A stretch of 47,334 nt of DNA from Candidatus Rokuibacteriota bacterium (GTDB lineage Bacteria > Methylomirabilota > Methylomirabilia > Rokubacteriales > CSP1-6), in the NCBI GenBank assembly GCA_003221515.1, contig QHSI01000143.1, forward strand, positions 1-47,334, read 5' to 3'. The notes beneath the pieces are model-generated. The model saw only the letters and a program-made list of their open reading frames with translations. It was not told the origin of the DNA and did no database searches. Position numbers and translations under genes: made by a program. Every line of letters starts with the position of its first letter. Within the stretch, counting starts at the first letter, position 1. Shown in pieces: positions 1 through 6,482 of the stretch.

Positions 1-395
1 TCGACGTTCGTCTGACGCCCGACACGCCTCCGGCGGCGATCCGCGAGCTCATCGACCGCACCGTCGCCGAGCACCGCGGGCGCGTCGCCGGCATCACCTT
101 CGCCGTCGAGACCTCCGGTCAGCCCGCCAGCTACACCTCGCCCTCACGCCCGGAGTTCGGCTGGCTCCTCCGACTGCTGGAGCAGCAAGGCGACGCCGAG
201 CCGGTGGCGCTGCCGATCCTCGGCGGCACGCTGCCGCTCCACGTCTTCACGGACGTTCTCGGGATGCCCTGCCTGTGGATCCCGGCGGCCAACAGCAACA
301 ACCAGCAGCACGACATCAACGAGCACTACGTGCTGCGTCACTTCTATCAGCAGACCGCGCTCTACCGGCTGATCGTGTCGTCGCGGCCGATGTAG
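1..395 (+). CDS. M20-family metallopeptidase/dipeptidase, C-terminal part (truncated by window edge)
   Basis: The reading frame is open from base 3 to a TAG at 393-395 and has no start in the window, so this is the C-terminal ~130 residues of a longer protein. The tail carries a GGT-LP run, then LGMPCLWIPAANSNNQQH followed by DINEH. A late metal-binding His next to an NEH motif is typical of M20 dipeptidases and acetylornithine deacetylase-like enzymes. These are cytoplasmic Zn-dependent hydrolases that cleave amide or peptide bonds. The substrate cannot be told from this fragment. It converges on the minus-strand gene that ends at 405, with only 9 bases between the stops. Confidence 0.75.
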   Translation, partial: DVRLTPDTPPAAIRELIDRTVAEHRGRVAGITFAVETSGQPASYTSPSRPEFGWLLRLLEQQGDAEPVALPILGGTLPLHVFTDVLGMPCLWIPAANSNNQQHDINEHYVLRHFYQQTALYRLIVSSRPM

Positions 396-404
396 CGGTC
401 GCCC

Positions 405-797
405 TCAGCGCTCCACGGACAGCGGCGCGAGCTGGCCCTTCCGGTAGGAACGTTTGGCGGCGATTTTCCCGTCGCGCAACGCGAGCACGTCGCACCCCTG
501 CACTTCGTAGCGGGTGGAGCCGCGCGGAGTCCCCGTCGTCAGCCACTCGACCACCGCCAGGTCGGGATGGGCGAAGTGGCGGATCTCGTCCCAGCGCACG
601 TCGGGAATGCGCCGGAACATGTCCTCGAGAAACTCGCGGACCGCCGGCTGGCCGACGACGCGCGCGCCCCAGGGATCCTTCCCGAACGACGCTTCGAAGA
701 TCACGTCGTCCGTCATCATGGAGAGAATTCCCGCGACATCGTGGCCGTTCCACACCGTGTTGAACCGGGTGACGAACGCTTCCCCCTCAAATCCCAT
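405..797 (-). CDS. NTF2-like / SnoaL-like small protein
   Basis: About 130 residues. The sequence shows a nuclear-transport-factor-2 fold pattern: an N-terminal helix (RFNTVWNGHDVAGILSMM), then TDDVIFEASFG, a Gly-Arg-x-Val-x-G-style turn followed by REFLEDMF, and a final strand with a D-G-K-I turn. Proteins of this family are small cone-shaped enzymes or binding domains such as polyketide cyclases, isomerases and dehydratases, and the specific reaction is not predictable here. The ATG at 797 is preferred over the GTG at 803 because GGAGG lies six bases before it. It sits downstream of the isocitrate lyase-like gene on the same strand, separated by a strong hairpin, so it is probably expressed separately. 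Confidence 0.7.
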   Translation of the reverse strand: MGFEGEAFVTRFNTVWNGHDVAGILSMMTDDVIFEASFGKDPWGARVVGQPAVREFLEDMFRRIPDVRWDEIRHFAHPDLAVVEWLTTGTPRGSTRYEVQGCDVLALRDGKIAAKRSYRKGQLAPLSVER

Positions 798-836
798 GTC
801 CACCCTCCGTGGGTCTCGGCGTGGGCCATCGTATCC

Positions 837-862
837 CCGAGGGGGCCGCGGGGCCCCCTCGG
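837..862 (-). terminator. Strong GC hairpin after the isocitrate lyase-like gene
   Basis: A perfect 11-bp inverted repeat (CCGAGGGGGCC and its complement) flanks a 4-base GCGG loop. It begins 7 bases past the stop of the gene ending at 870. There is no T-run after it on the minus strand, so it is terminator-like or an RNA 3'-end stabiliser rather than a textbook intrinsic terminator. Confidence 0.5.
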
Positions 863-869
863 CGTCCGA

Positions 870-1844
870 TCAATGGAGCCGGCGGTCGTCGTAGCCGGCC
901 GAGGCCTTGATTCGCTCCTCGGTGCCCGGGATGTACTTCTTCTCCAGCTCCTGGAAGTGGGCGACACGCGCCATCACGTGATGGCTCTCGGTCGGGTGAC
1001 CGACCTTCGCCTTCTCGAGGCGCCACTGCGCCTGTTCCTCGTCGCGCACCAGCTCCTCCATCGCGTTCCAGACCGCGTACGTGGCCGCGTGGGACGCGTA
1101 GAGCGTGATGAAGATGAACTTGTAGCCGAGCGCGCCCAGCTCCTGGAAGGTGAATGGATGCGGATCCTGGTGCCAGCGGAAGGAGGACGAGTAGTTGAAG
1201 GCCAGCGGCAGGTTCGGATGCGTCTCGCGCATCGCCTTGGCGAAGGCCACCGCCGGCTCGCGCGACGCGTTCGACAGCTCGCACCAGACCAGGTCCACGC
1301 CCGCGTCGGCGTAGGCGCGGCCGCGACGGATCGCCTCTTCGAGGCTCCCACCGACGGCACCGTAGGCGTCGGTCCGGGCGATGATGACGAAGTCGCGGTC
1401 GAGGCGATCGCGCGTGTCGATGGCCGCGCGGTACTTACCCAGCGCCTCCTCGAGGCTGACGATCGTCTTGCCCGCGATGTGGCCGCAGCGCTTTGGGAAG
1501 CGCTGGTCTTCCAGGTGGATCCCCGCCACGCCGGTCTTGGCGAACTCCTGCACGGTCCGGATCGTCGAGAGCGCGTTCCCGTAGCCGTCGTCGGCATCCG
1601 CGATCACCGGCAGGGTCGTGGCGCTGGCGACCATCGAGGCGATCCGCGCGACCTCCGTCTGCGTGAGGAAGCCCATGTCGGGCCACGCGTTGGCCAGGGC
1701 CATCGAGTAGCCGCTCAAGTAGATCGACTTCAGGCCGACCTGCTCGGCGATCTGCGCGTCCAGCGGCTGATAGACGCCGCCGGTGAACAGATAGGGCTCC
1801 TGCTCGAGCAGCCTCCGGAACTTCCGTCCCATGCTCTCCGGCAT
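870..1844 (-). CDS. Isocitrate lyase / PEP mutase superfamily protein
   Basis: 324 residues. The signature KRCGH (catalytic Cys at about 120) follows the strand IHLEDQRFP, and an Asp-rich Mg2+ site DADDGYGN lies at about 83-90. Both are hallmarks of the isocitrate lyase/methylisocitrate lyase branch rather than PEP mutase, which has a different loop. The likely reaction is C-C cleavage of isocitrate or a related 2-hydroxy-tricarboxylate to glyoxylate (or pyruvate) plus succinate. The length is shorter than classical AceA (~430 aa) and nearer to methylisocitrate lyase (~300 aa). The start has GGAGGG six bases upstream. It is 10 bases downstream of a Zn-ribbon ORF and divergent from a LysR gene, which suggests regulation by that protein. 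A malate synthase gene begins at the other end of the window, consistent with a glyoxylate shunt. Confidence 0.82.
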   Translation of the reverse strand: MPESMGRKFRRLLEQEPYLFTGGVYQPLDAQIAEQVGLKSIYLSGYSMALANAWPDMGFLTQTEVARIASMVASATTLPVIADADDGYGNALSTIRTVQEFAKTGVAGIHLEDQRFPKRCGHIAGKTIVSLEEALGKYRAAIDTRDRLDRDFVIIARTDAYGAVGGSLEEAIRRGRAYADAGVDLVWCELSNASREPAVAFAKAMRETHPNLPLAFNYSSSFRWHQDPHPFTFQELGALGYKFIFITLYASHAATYAVWNAMEELVRDEEQAQWRLEKAKVGHPTESHHVMARVAHFQELEKKYIPGTEERIKASAGYDDRRLH

Positions 1845-1854
1845 CGGGCCCTCC

Positions 1855-2019
1855 TCAGGCGACGCGGCCGCGCGTGACCAGCCACGCGCACCACCGGCAA
1901 TAGGTTTCGGTGTCGATCTGGATCGCGCAGCTCACGCAGCCGACGGCCCCGCACTCCTGGCACTGCGCCGATCGCGACGAGGGCTCCATCGTCACTCCGC
2001 ACTCACACGTCGTCAGCAT
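1855..2019 (-). CDS. Small Zn-ribbon protein (54 aa)
   Basis: The ATG at 2019 is chosen because GAGGAGG lies just upstream; a longer in-frame ATG at 2073 has no such site. The 54-residue product has eight cysteines arranged as CxC, CxxC, CxxC and CxxC (CECG, CQECG, CVSC, CRWC), which predicts two small treble-clef or ribbon Zn sites. There is no signal peptide. It lies 10 bases upstream of the isocitrate lyase-like gene and its 3' end runs into that gene's ribosome-binding region, so the two are probably co-translated. Function is unknown; it could be a DNA- or protein-binding accessory. Confidence 0.65.
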   Translation of the reverse strand: MLTTCECGVTMEPSSRSAQCQECGAVGCVSCAIQIDTETYCRWCAWLVTRGRVA

Positions 2020-2230
2020 CCCGCCTTCCTCCTCGCTCGAGCCGGCGTGTCGCGCGGTCTCGGTGCCGTTCACTGTGCGGTCGGATGGCGATCAATTCAA
2101 CGATATTGTTTTTATCCCCACGATAAATTAAATTGATCGCCAGGGGGTTGTCGTCGAATGGCGAGCGTTGTTCACCACGCTGCAAGAACTTTCACGGCGG
2201 GGCGCCCGGGAGAATCCGGAATCTAGCGTC
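2020..2230. promoter_or_regulatory. Divergent LysR control region
   Basis: A 211-base intergenic stretch between the minus-strand Zn-ribbon/isocitrate lyase pair and the plus-strand LysR gene. It includes a conspicuously AT-rich core (about 2091-2137) in otherwise GC-rich DNA. This is the usual architecture for a LysR regulator controlling itself and the divergent operon. No clear -35/-10 pair could be assigned on either strand. Confidence 0.6.
2086..2142. promoter_or_regulatory. Perfect 12-bp inverted repeat, candidate operator
   Basis: TGGCGATCAATT at 2086-2097 and its exact complement AATTGATCGCCA at 2131-2142, separated by 33 bases. Inside the spacer is a shorter imperfect palindrome AACGATATTGTT at about 2099-2110. 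Arm centres are about 45 bases apart, roughly four helical turns. This suits a tetrameric LysR-type protein contacting two sites on the same face, which is inference. Confidence 0.55.
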
Positions 2231-3145
2231 ATGGAGATCCCGCAAGTCGAAGCGTTTCTGGCGGTCGGCACCTTCGGCGGCTTTCGGCGGGCCGCGGCGG
2301 CGCTGCGGCTGACCCAACCGGCCGTGAGCGCGCGCATTCGCGCCCTCGAAGACTCGCTCGGCGTGCGCCTCTTCGAGCGTGGCAAGCCCGGCCTCGCCCT
2401 CTCGGCGGCCGGGCGCGCGCTCCGGCCGCACGCCGAGCAGGTCCTCCACGCGGTGGCGCTGGCCCGCCAGGCGGTCCACGACCTGCGCGCGACGAGCGGG
2501 GGCGCGATCCAGATCGCCGCCGTGCTCTCGATCTGCACCTATCTCCTCCCCGACGTCCTCAAGCGGTTCCAGACGGCGCATCCGCACGTGATGATCACCG
2601 TGCGGTCCGGGCACTCGAAGGAGGTGCTCGAGATGGTGCTGCGCGGCGAGGCGGAGATCGGGCTCGCGCGGTCGTTGAACCATCCGGAGGTCGAGACGGT
2701 CAGCCTGCGCGACGACCCGCTCATCCTGGTCGGGCAGGCGAAGGCCTGGCCGACGAGCACGCGGCGGGCACGACTCGATCAGGTGGCGGATCGCCCGCTG
2801 ATATTCTTCGACCGGGGATCGAGCGACTGGACGCTGACCCAGGGGCTCTTCCGCCGCGCCGGGCTCGTGCCGAACGTGGCGCTGGAGGTCGAGACGATCG
2901 AGACGGCCAAGCGGATGGTCGAGCGCGGGATCGGGCTCGCCTTCCTCCCGTACCTCGCCGTCAGCCGCGAGCTCCGGCGCAAGAGTCTCGTCGCGGTCGA
3001 GGTCGTCGACGCCGAGCCGATCAGCCGGAGCCTCGACGTGATCCACCCGCGGCCACGGCCCCTGTCATCGGCGGCCCGCGCCCTGCTCCACGCGCTCCGG
3101 TCAGCGTTGAGCGAGGCGGGGAAACCGCCGCGCCGGCGCCGGTAG
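2231..3145 (+). CDS. LysR-family transcriptional regulator
   Basis: 304 residues from the ATG at 2231. This start matches the family's usual N-terminus (MEIPQVEAFLAVGTFGGF); an upstream in-frame start at 2168 would add an atypical tail. An N-terminal winged helix-turn-helix (residues ~1-60) contains AAAALRLTQPAVSARIRALE, followed by the linker helix and a periplasmic-binding-protein-like effector domain (about 90-290). It is divergent from the Zn-ribbon/isocitrate lyase pair and faces a 12-bp inverted repeat, so it probably senses a metabolite of that pathway. The effector is unknown. It converges on the thioredoxin gene that ends at 3150. Confidence 0.9.
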   Translation: MEIPQVEAFLAVGTFGGFRRAAAALRLTQPAVSARIRALEDSLGVRLFERGKPGLALSAAGRALRPHAEQVLHAVALARQAVHDLRATSGGAIQIAAVLSICTYLLPDVLKRFQTAHPHVMITVRSGHSKEVLEMVLRGEAEIGLARSLNHPEVETVSLRDDPLILVGQAKAWPTSTRRARLDQVADRPLIFFDRGSSDWTLTQGLFRRAGLVPNVALEVETIETAKRMVERGIGLAFLPYLAVSRELRRKSLVAVEVVDAEPISRSLDVIHPRPRPLSSAARALLHALRSALSEAGKPPRRRR

Positions 3146-3149
3146 ACCC

Positions 3150-3704
3150 TCAGCGAGCGATCAGCGCCCGCAGCAGCTCGCGGCCCTTGTCGCCGCTCCA
3201 CGGCCGGGTGCCGATCGCCTTGCCCACCAGCCGGCCGCTGCGGTCGACCAGGAACACGGTCGGCGTGGCGGTGATGCCGTAGCTCCGTCCGAGGGCGGCG
3301 CTCTCGAGGTGCAGCACCATCGAGGTGACGTTCTGGCTCTTCACCCAGCTGGCGAGCATGCGCCGATCCTCGCCGAGATTGATCGCCAGCACCACCAGCC
3401 CCTGGTCCCCGAACTCCTGGTGGACCCGCTCCATCGCCGAGGGCAACTCCCTCGCGCAATACGGTCAGGTCGACTCCCAGAAATAGAGGACGACGGCGCG
3501 GCCGCGCAGATCGGCGAGCGAGACCGGCGCGCCGTTGAGCGAGTCCAGCGTGAACGCCGGCGGTGACTGGTCGAGGAGGGGGACGATCTGGAGCTCCACC
3601 AGCAGGTCGCCGAGCGCGTCGGCCGCGGCAGGAGCCGGAACGAGCCACGCGCCGGCGGCCAGGAGCACGAACGCCATCACCACCGTCCAGCGACTCTTTC
3701 GCAC
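3150..3704 (-). CDS. TlpA/SoxW-like thioredoxin, probable selenoprotein (TGA = Sec at residue 80)
   Basis: Read straight through an in-frame TGA at 3465-3467, the gene gives 184 residues: a signal peptide (about 1-28, ending APAAADA), a TlpA/AhpC-TSA fold, and a cis-Pro loop ATPTVFLV. The TGA falls exactly where the first active-site Cys belongs: [15 protein letters not shown], giving a UxxC motif in place of CxxC. Sequence on both sides stays in the same frame with family-like content, so this is not a frameshift. A hairpin that fits bacterial SECIS rules starts 10 bases after the TGA. The GTG start abuts the soxB stop, so the gene closes the soxYZ-B operon. Sox operons often carry a periplasmic thioredoxin (SoxW/SoxS) that keeps SoxY reduced, and that role is inferred. 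The alternative is a nonsense mutation. Confidence 0.78.
3438..3467 (-). other. Candidate bacterial SECIS element with Sec TGA
   Basis: The TGA occupies 3465-3467. Ten bases later the transcript forms CGAGGG (3454-3449), loop AGTTG (3448-3444) and CCCTCG (3443-3438). The stem is six perfect GC-rich pairs, the loop has five bases with G in the second position, and the loop is 16 bases from the TGA. These values fall within published bacterial SECIS criteria (short GC stem, small loop with an early G, loop about 16-37 nt after UGA). Confidence 0.65.
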
Positions 3705-5399
3705 TCAGCTCTCCTTCGAGGCGACGACCCGCACGCGGGGGCGGGTCCCAAGCTTGATCTTGCCGACGCTCCGCAGATACTCCGCCACCACGTCCCACAC
3801 GGGCGGTCCGTCGGCTTCGCCCAGGCTCGCCCAGCCGGTCGCCTTGTAGTGGCGCCCGGGCTCGAGCGCACGCCCGGCCACACGGATGTCGAAGATGCGC
3901 CGGCCGACGCGCCGGGTGGGATCGATCGCGTAGGTGAGGCCGCCCAGTCGCACCATATCGCCACCCTGTCGATAGTACGGATCAGGATGGAACAGGTTGT
4001 CGGCGACGTCCTCCATGACCTGATGGATCTCGCCCCCGGTCATCTGGCGCACCCAGGTGTTCGGATAGGTCACCGCGGTGTGCGTGTACACGTCTTCGAG
4101 CGTGATCTCCTGCCCCGGCAGGATCGTCGTCCCCCAGCGGAAGCCGGGCGAGAACCCGATCTGCGCGTCGGCGCGCCGCAGGAGCGCGTCGAGGATCACC
4201 TCGTCGAACGTGCCGTTGAAGTTGCCGCGCCGGTAGAGCAGCGTCTCGGACACCGCGAGGCGCTCGCCCAGCGCCGCTTGGTGCGGGCGGCGGATCTCCT
4301 CGATCAGCTCCGTCATGGCCGGGTCTTCGGGCAGCGCCTGAGCGAGCACGGGGAGCAGCCGATACCGGTGGCCGGCGACCCGCTTGCGCTGGACGTCGAG
4401 ATCCAGCCGGCTCAGGAACTTGCCGTGCGATCCCGAGTTCACGACGAGCGTACGGCCCACCTGGATCGGCTGAGGCAGCGCGTCGTGGGTGTGGCCGCCG
4501 AGAACCACGTCGAGCCCGTGCACCCGCCCGGCCAGCTTGAGGTCGACGGCCAGACCGTTGTGCGAGAGCAGCACGATCAGGTCGACGTGCTTGTCGTCTC
4601 GCAGCTCGTCGACGAGCGTCTGGACTCCGTCCTCGCGGATGCCGAAGGTGAGGTCGGGCACGAAGCGCCGGGGATGGGACACCGGCGTGTAAGGGAACGC
4701 CTGGCCGATGACTCCCACACGGACGCCGCCGACCTCTCGGATCGTGTACGGGTTGAAGACGCGATCGCCCCAGCCTGCGACCGAGACGTTGTGCGCGATG
4801 AAGTCGCCGGCGAAGAGTCCCCGCCGCTCGCGGTCGCCGAAGAGCTCGCGCACCCGCTCGAGGCCGTGGACGAACTCCCAGTGCGGCGTGAAGACGTCGA
4901 CCCCGAGCTCGTTGGAGACGCGCACCATGTCCTCACCGCGGCTCCAGAGGGTGGTCGCCGAACCCTGGAGGGTGTCGCCGCCGTCGAGGACCAGCGTACG
5001 GCCGGCCCGCTCCGCGCGGATCCGCTTCACCAGCGTCGCCAGGTGCGCGTAGCCGCCCATCCGCCCGTAGCGCGCCGCCAGCGCCGGGAAGTCCAGGTGC
5101 GTGTAGGCGTAGGCCTCGACCGAGCCGGGAGCGACGTGATAGGCGCGCAGCAACGCCTCGCCCGTCAGGAAGGGCGCCTTCCCCCGCTCGGCGCCGACGC
5201 CCAGGACGGTGTCCGGCTCCCGATAGAACACGGGGCGGAGCGTCCCGTGCGTGTCGGTGAGGTGGAGCAGCGTCACGTTGCCGAGCGGCTCGAAGGCGAG
5301 CAGCCGCGCCGGACCGTCAGCGGCCTCCAGCGCGCGCGGCGTCAGGCCCGCCCCCGCCGCGATCGCCAGGAGCTTCACGAGGTCACGGCGGGAGATCAA
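3705..5399 (-). CDS. soxB: Thiosulfohydrolase SoxB
   Basis: 564 residues from a TTG at 5399. A Tat-type signal (SRRDLVKLLAIAAGAGL) is followed by a 5'-nucleotidase-like dimanganese metallophosphatase domain. Metal motifs are LLHLTDTHG (~46-52), LDGGDTLQGS, LLSHNGL and LGGHTHD, and the C-terminal nucleotidase domain follows. The length matches SoxB. In the Sox pathway SoxB acts in the periplasm and hydrolyses sulfate from the sulfonate group of the S-sulfo-SoxY conjugate. The TTG start overlaps the TGA of the preceding mini-ORF (TTGA), supporting both the start choice and translational coupling. The gene lies downstream of soxY and soxZ and directly upstream of the Sec thioredoxin. No soxCD genes are visible in the window. 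Confidence 0.93.
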   Translation of the reverse strand: MISRRDLVKLLAIAAGAGLTPRALEAADGPARLLAFEPLGNVTLLHLTDTHGTLRPVFYREPDTVLGVGAERGKAPFLTGEALLRAYHVAPGSVEAYAYTHLDFPALAARYGRMGGYAHLATLVKRIRAERAGRTLVLDGGDTLQGSATTLWSRGEDMVRVSNELGVDVFTPHWEFVHGLERVRELFGDRERRGLFAGDFIAHNVSVAGWGDRVFNPYTIREVGGVRVGVIGQAFPYTPVSHPRRFVPDLTFGIREDGVQTLVDELRDDKHVDLIVLLSHNGLAVDLKLAGRVHGLDVVLGGHTHDALPQPIQVGRTLVVNSGSHGKFLSRLDLDVQRKRVAGHRYRLLPVLAQALPEDPAMTELIEEIRRPHQAALGERLAVSETLLYRRGNFNGTFDEVILDALLRRADAQIGFSPGFRWGTTILPGQEITLEDVYTHTAVTYPNTWVRQMTGGEIHQVMEDVADNLFHPDPYYRQGGDMVRLGGLTYAIDPTRRVGRRIFDIRVAGRALEPGRHYKATGWASLGEADGPPVWDVVAEYLRSVGKIKLGTRPRVRVVASKES

Positions 5400-5527
5400 T
5401 GACGGATCCCCGGGACGGTCAGCGCGCGGCCGTTGTCGGCTCGCGTGTCGACGGCCGTGTCTGCGCAAGCGCCGCCCGGCGCCAGGAGCGCGACCCACGA
5501 GAGCGGCCGCGCTCGGGCGCGCCTCAT
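5396..5527 (-). pseudogene. Vestigial soxA: 43-codon ORF bridging soxZ and soxB
   Basis: This ORF begins with ATG 10 bases after the soxZ stop and ends with a TGA that overlaps the soxB TTG start. The predicted 43-residue product has an Arg-rich, signal-peptide-like N-terminus. Its last residues, DNGRALTVPGIRH, match the C-terminal tail of the SoxXA fusion encoded nearby, DNGKPISVPGIR (8 of 12 identical, the rest mostly conservative). Standard sox operons have soxA exactly here, between soxZ and soxB. The simplest reading is an in-frame internal deletion of an ancestral soxA that removed the haem domain but left the signal peptide, the C-terminus and the coupling to soxB. There is no CxxCH, so it cannot be a cytochrome. 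It may survive only as a translational bridge. Confidence 0.65.
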
Positions 5528-5537
5528 CGCGCGGCGC

Positions 5538-5870
5538 TCACGAGAATTTGATCTCGGCCGTCCCCTCGTAACGCCCGCCGCTGGTGTCGAAGAACTGGAC
5601 CTTGAGCAGGCCCGGGTCGGTGGCCTTGAAGGTGAACGAGAAGAACGGATTCTCGGCCACGCTCTGGGTCGTGTCGAAGGTGGCAACCGTCTTGCCGAGA
5701 TAGGTCACGATCACTTTGTTGATGTAGTTGTAGTTCTTCTGGACGATCTTGCCCTGTGCGTCGCGCTCGATCCGCTCCATCGGGTGGATGACGAGCGACC
5801 GCACCTGGACGACGTCCCCGGCCTTGATGCTCGACGGAACGCGGATCCGGACCTGCCCGATATCTGCCAT
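5538..5870 (-). CDS. soxZ: Sulfur-carrier partner SoxZ
   Basis: 110 residues. Recognised by MADIGQVRIRVPSSIKAGDV, then VRSLVIHPMERIERDAQGK, the tract YINKVIVTYLGK, and a C-terminal beta-sandwich ending in GTAEIKF. SoxZ has no signal peptide and is exported in complex with Tat-targeted SoxY, with which it forms the SoxYZ carrier. The ATG at 5870 lies two bases after the soxY stop; the longer in-frame start at 5885 would overlap the soxY coding end and lacks family support. The next ORF downstream is the soxA relic. Confidence 0.93.
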   Translation of the reverse strand: MADIGQVRIRVPSSIKAGDVVQVRSLVIHPMERIERDAQGKIVQKNYNYINKVIVTYLGKTVATFDTTQSVAENPFFSFTFKATDPGLLKVQFFDTSGGRYEGTAEIKFS

Positions 5871-5872
5871 GG

Positions 5873-6367
5873 CTAGCCGCCGCACCCGCCGACGGTGACT
5901 TTGACTTCGCGCTTCACCTGCAACAGGGTGCCGTCGCTCTGCTCCACGATCGCGCGCACGTCGCCGGTCTCGCCGAGCCGGATGTTCGCGCCCATGAACG
6001 CACGGCCGGCCTCGGGCGCGAGCGTCACGCGCGTGACGATGGGGATCCGGTTCTTGTCGGCGAGGACGTAGATGTGCCTCACGTAGCTCGTGGACGTCAT
6101 CGGCGAGTCGACGCTGACGGAGACGGGAACCACGGCACCGTTCTCGGCGATGAGCGGCACGTCGAGCTTGATCGCGGGGGAGCCGTCTTTGATGGTCTTG
6201 CTACCGAAGAGGCGCTTCATCGCGTCCTCGACGGTCTCGTTCTGGCCGAGCGCCTGGGCGTGCGCCGTCTGGGGCGTCACGGGGTCGAATCCGCTCGCGA
6301 CGGCGACGCCGAGGGCACTCAGCGTCCTCAGCACCGTCCGCCGGCTCACACGACGATTGCCCATCAT
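5873..6367 (-). CDS. soxY: Thiosulfate-carrier protein SoxY
   Basis: 164 residues. A Tat signal (SRRTVLRTLSALGVAVASG) is followed by a carrier domain, and the protein ends in the canonical GGCGG swinging arm with Cys162. In the Sox cycle SoxXA links thiosulfate to this Cys, then SoxB removes sulfate. GAGGAGG lies about eight bases before the tandem ATGs at 6367/6364. It is the first gene of the minus-strand sox operon and is divergent from the SoxXA fusion. Confidence 0.95.
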   Translation of the reverse strand: MMGNRRVSRRTVLRTLSALGVAVASGFDPVTPQTAHAQALGQNETVEDAMKRLFGSKTIKDGSPAIKLDVPLIAENGAVVPVSVSVDSPMTSTSYVRHIYVLADKNRIPIVTRVTLAPEAGRAFMGANIRLGETGDVRAIVEQSDGTLLQVKREVKVTVGGCGG

Positions 6368-6482
6368 GCGCTCATCCTCCTCTTCACGTTGCCGGCGTTT
6401 CGCGGCGCCGCGTATTGATCACTTGACAACCCCGAGGACGCAGACCCAGAGTGCGTCTACAGCCAGCGCCCCCGGAGCCACT
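6368..6482. promoter_or_regulatory. Divergent soxYZB / soxXA promoter region
   Basis: 115 bases between the soxY and soxXA start codons. TTGACA at 6423-6428 is a perfect plus-strand -35 hexamer; no convincing -10 lies 16-18 bases later (CAGAGT at 18). The palindromic TGATCA just before it makes the block TTGATCACTTGACAA a candidate regulator site. No sox regulator gene was recognised nearby. Confidence 0.4.

Noticed and set aside
567-1877. Long plus-strand open frame opposite the isocitrate lyase-like gene
   Set aside because: Low-complexity Arg/Val/Glu product; the antisense shadow of a well-supported gene in GC-rich DNA.
3150-3704. Two separate genes or a frameshifted pseudogene (3150-3446 and 3465-3704)
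   Set aside because: Both parts are in the same frame, separated only by a TGA at the catalytic Cys position and followed by a SECIS-like hairpin; a selenoprotein explains it better.
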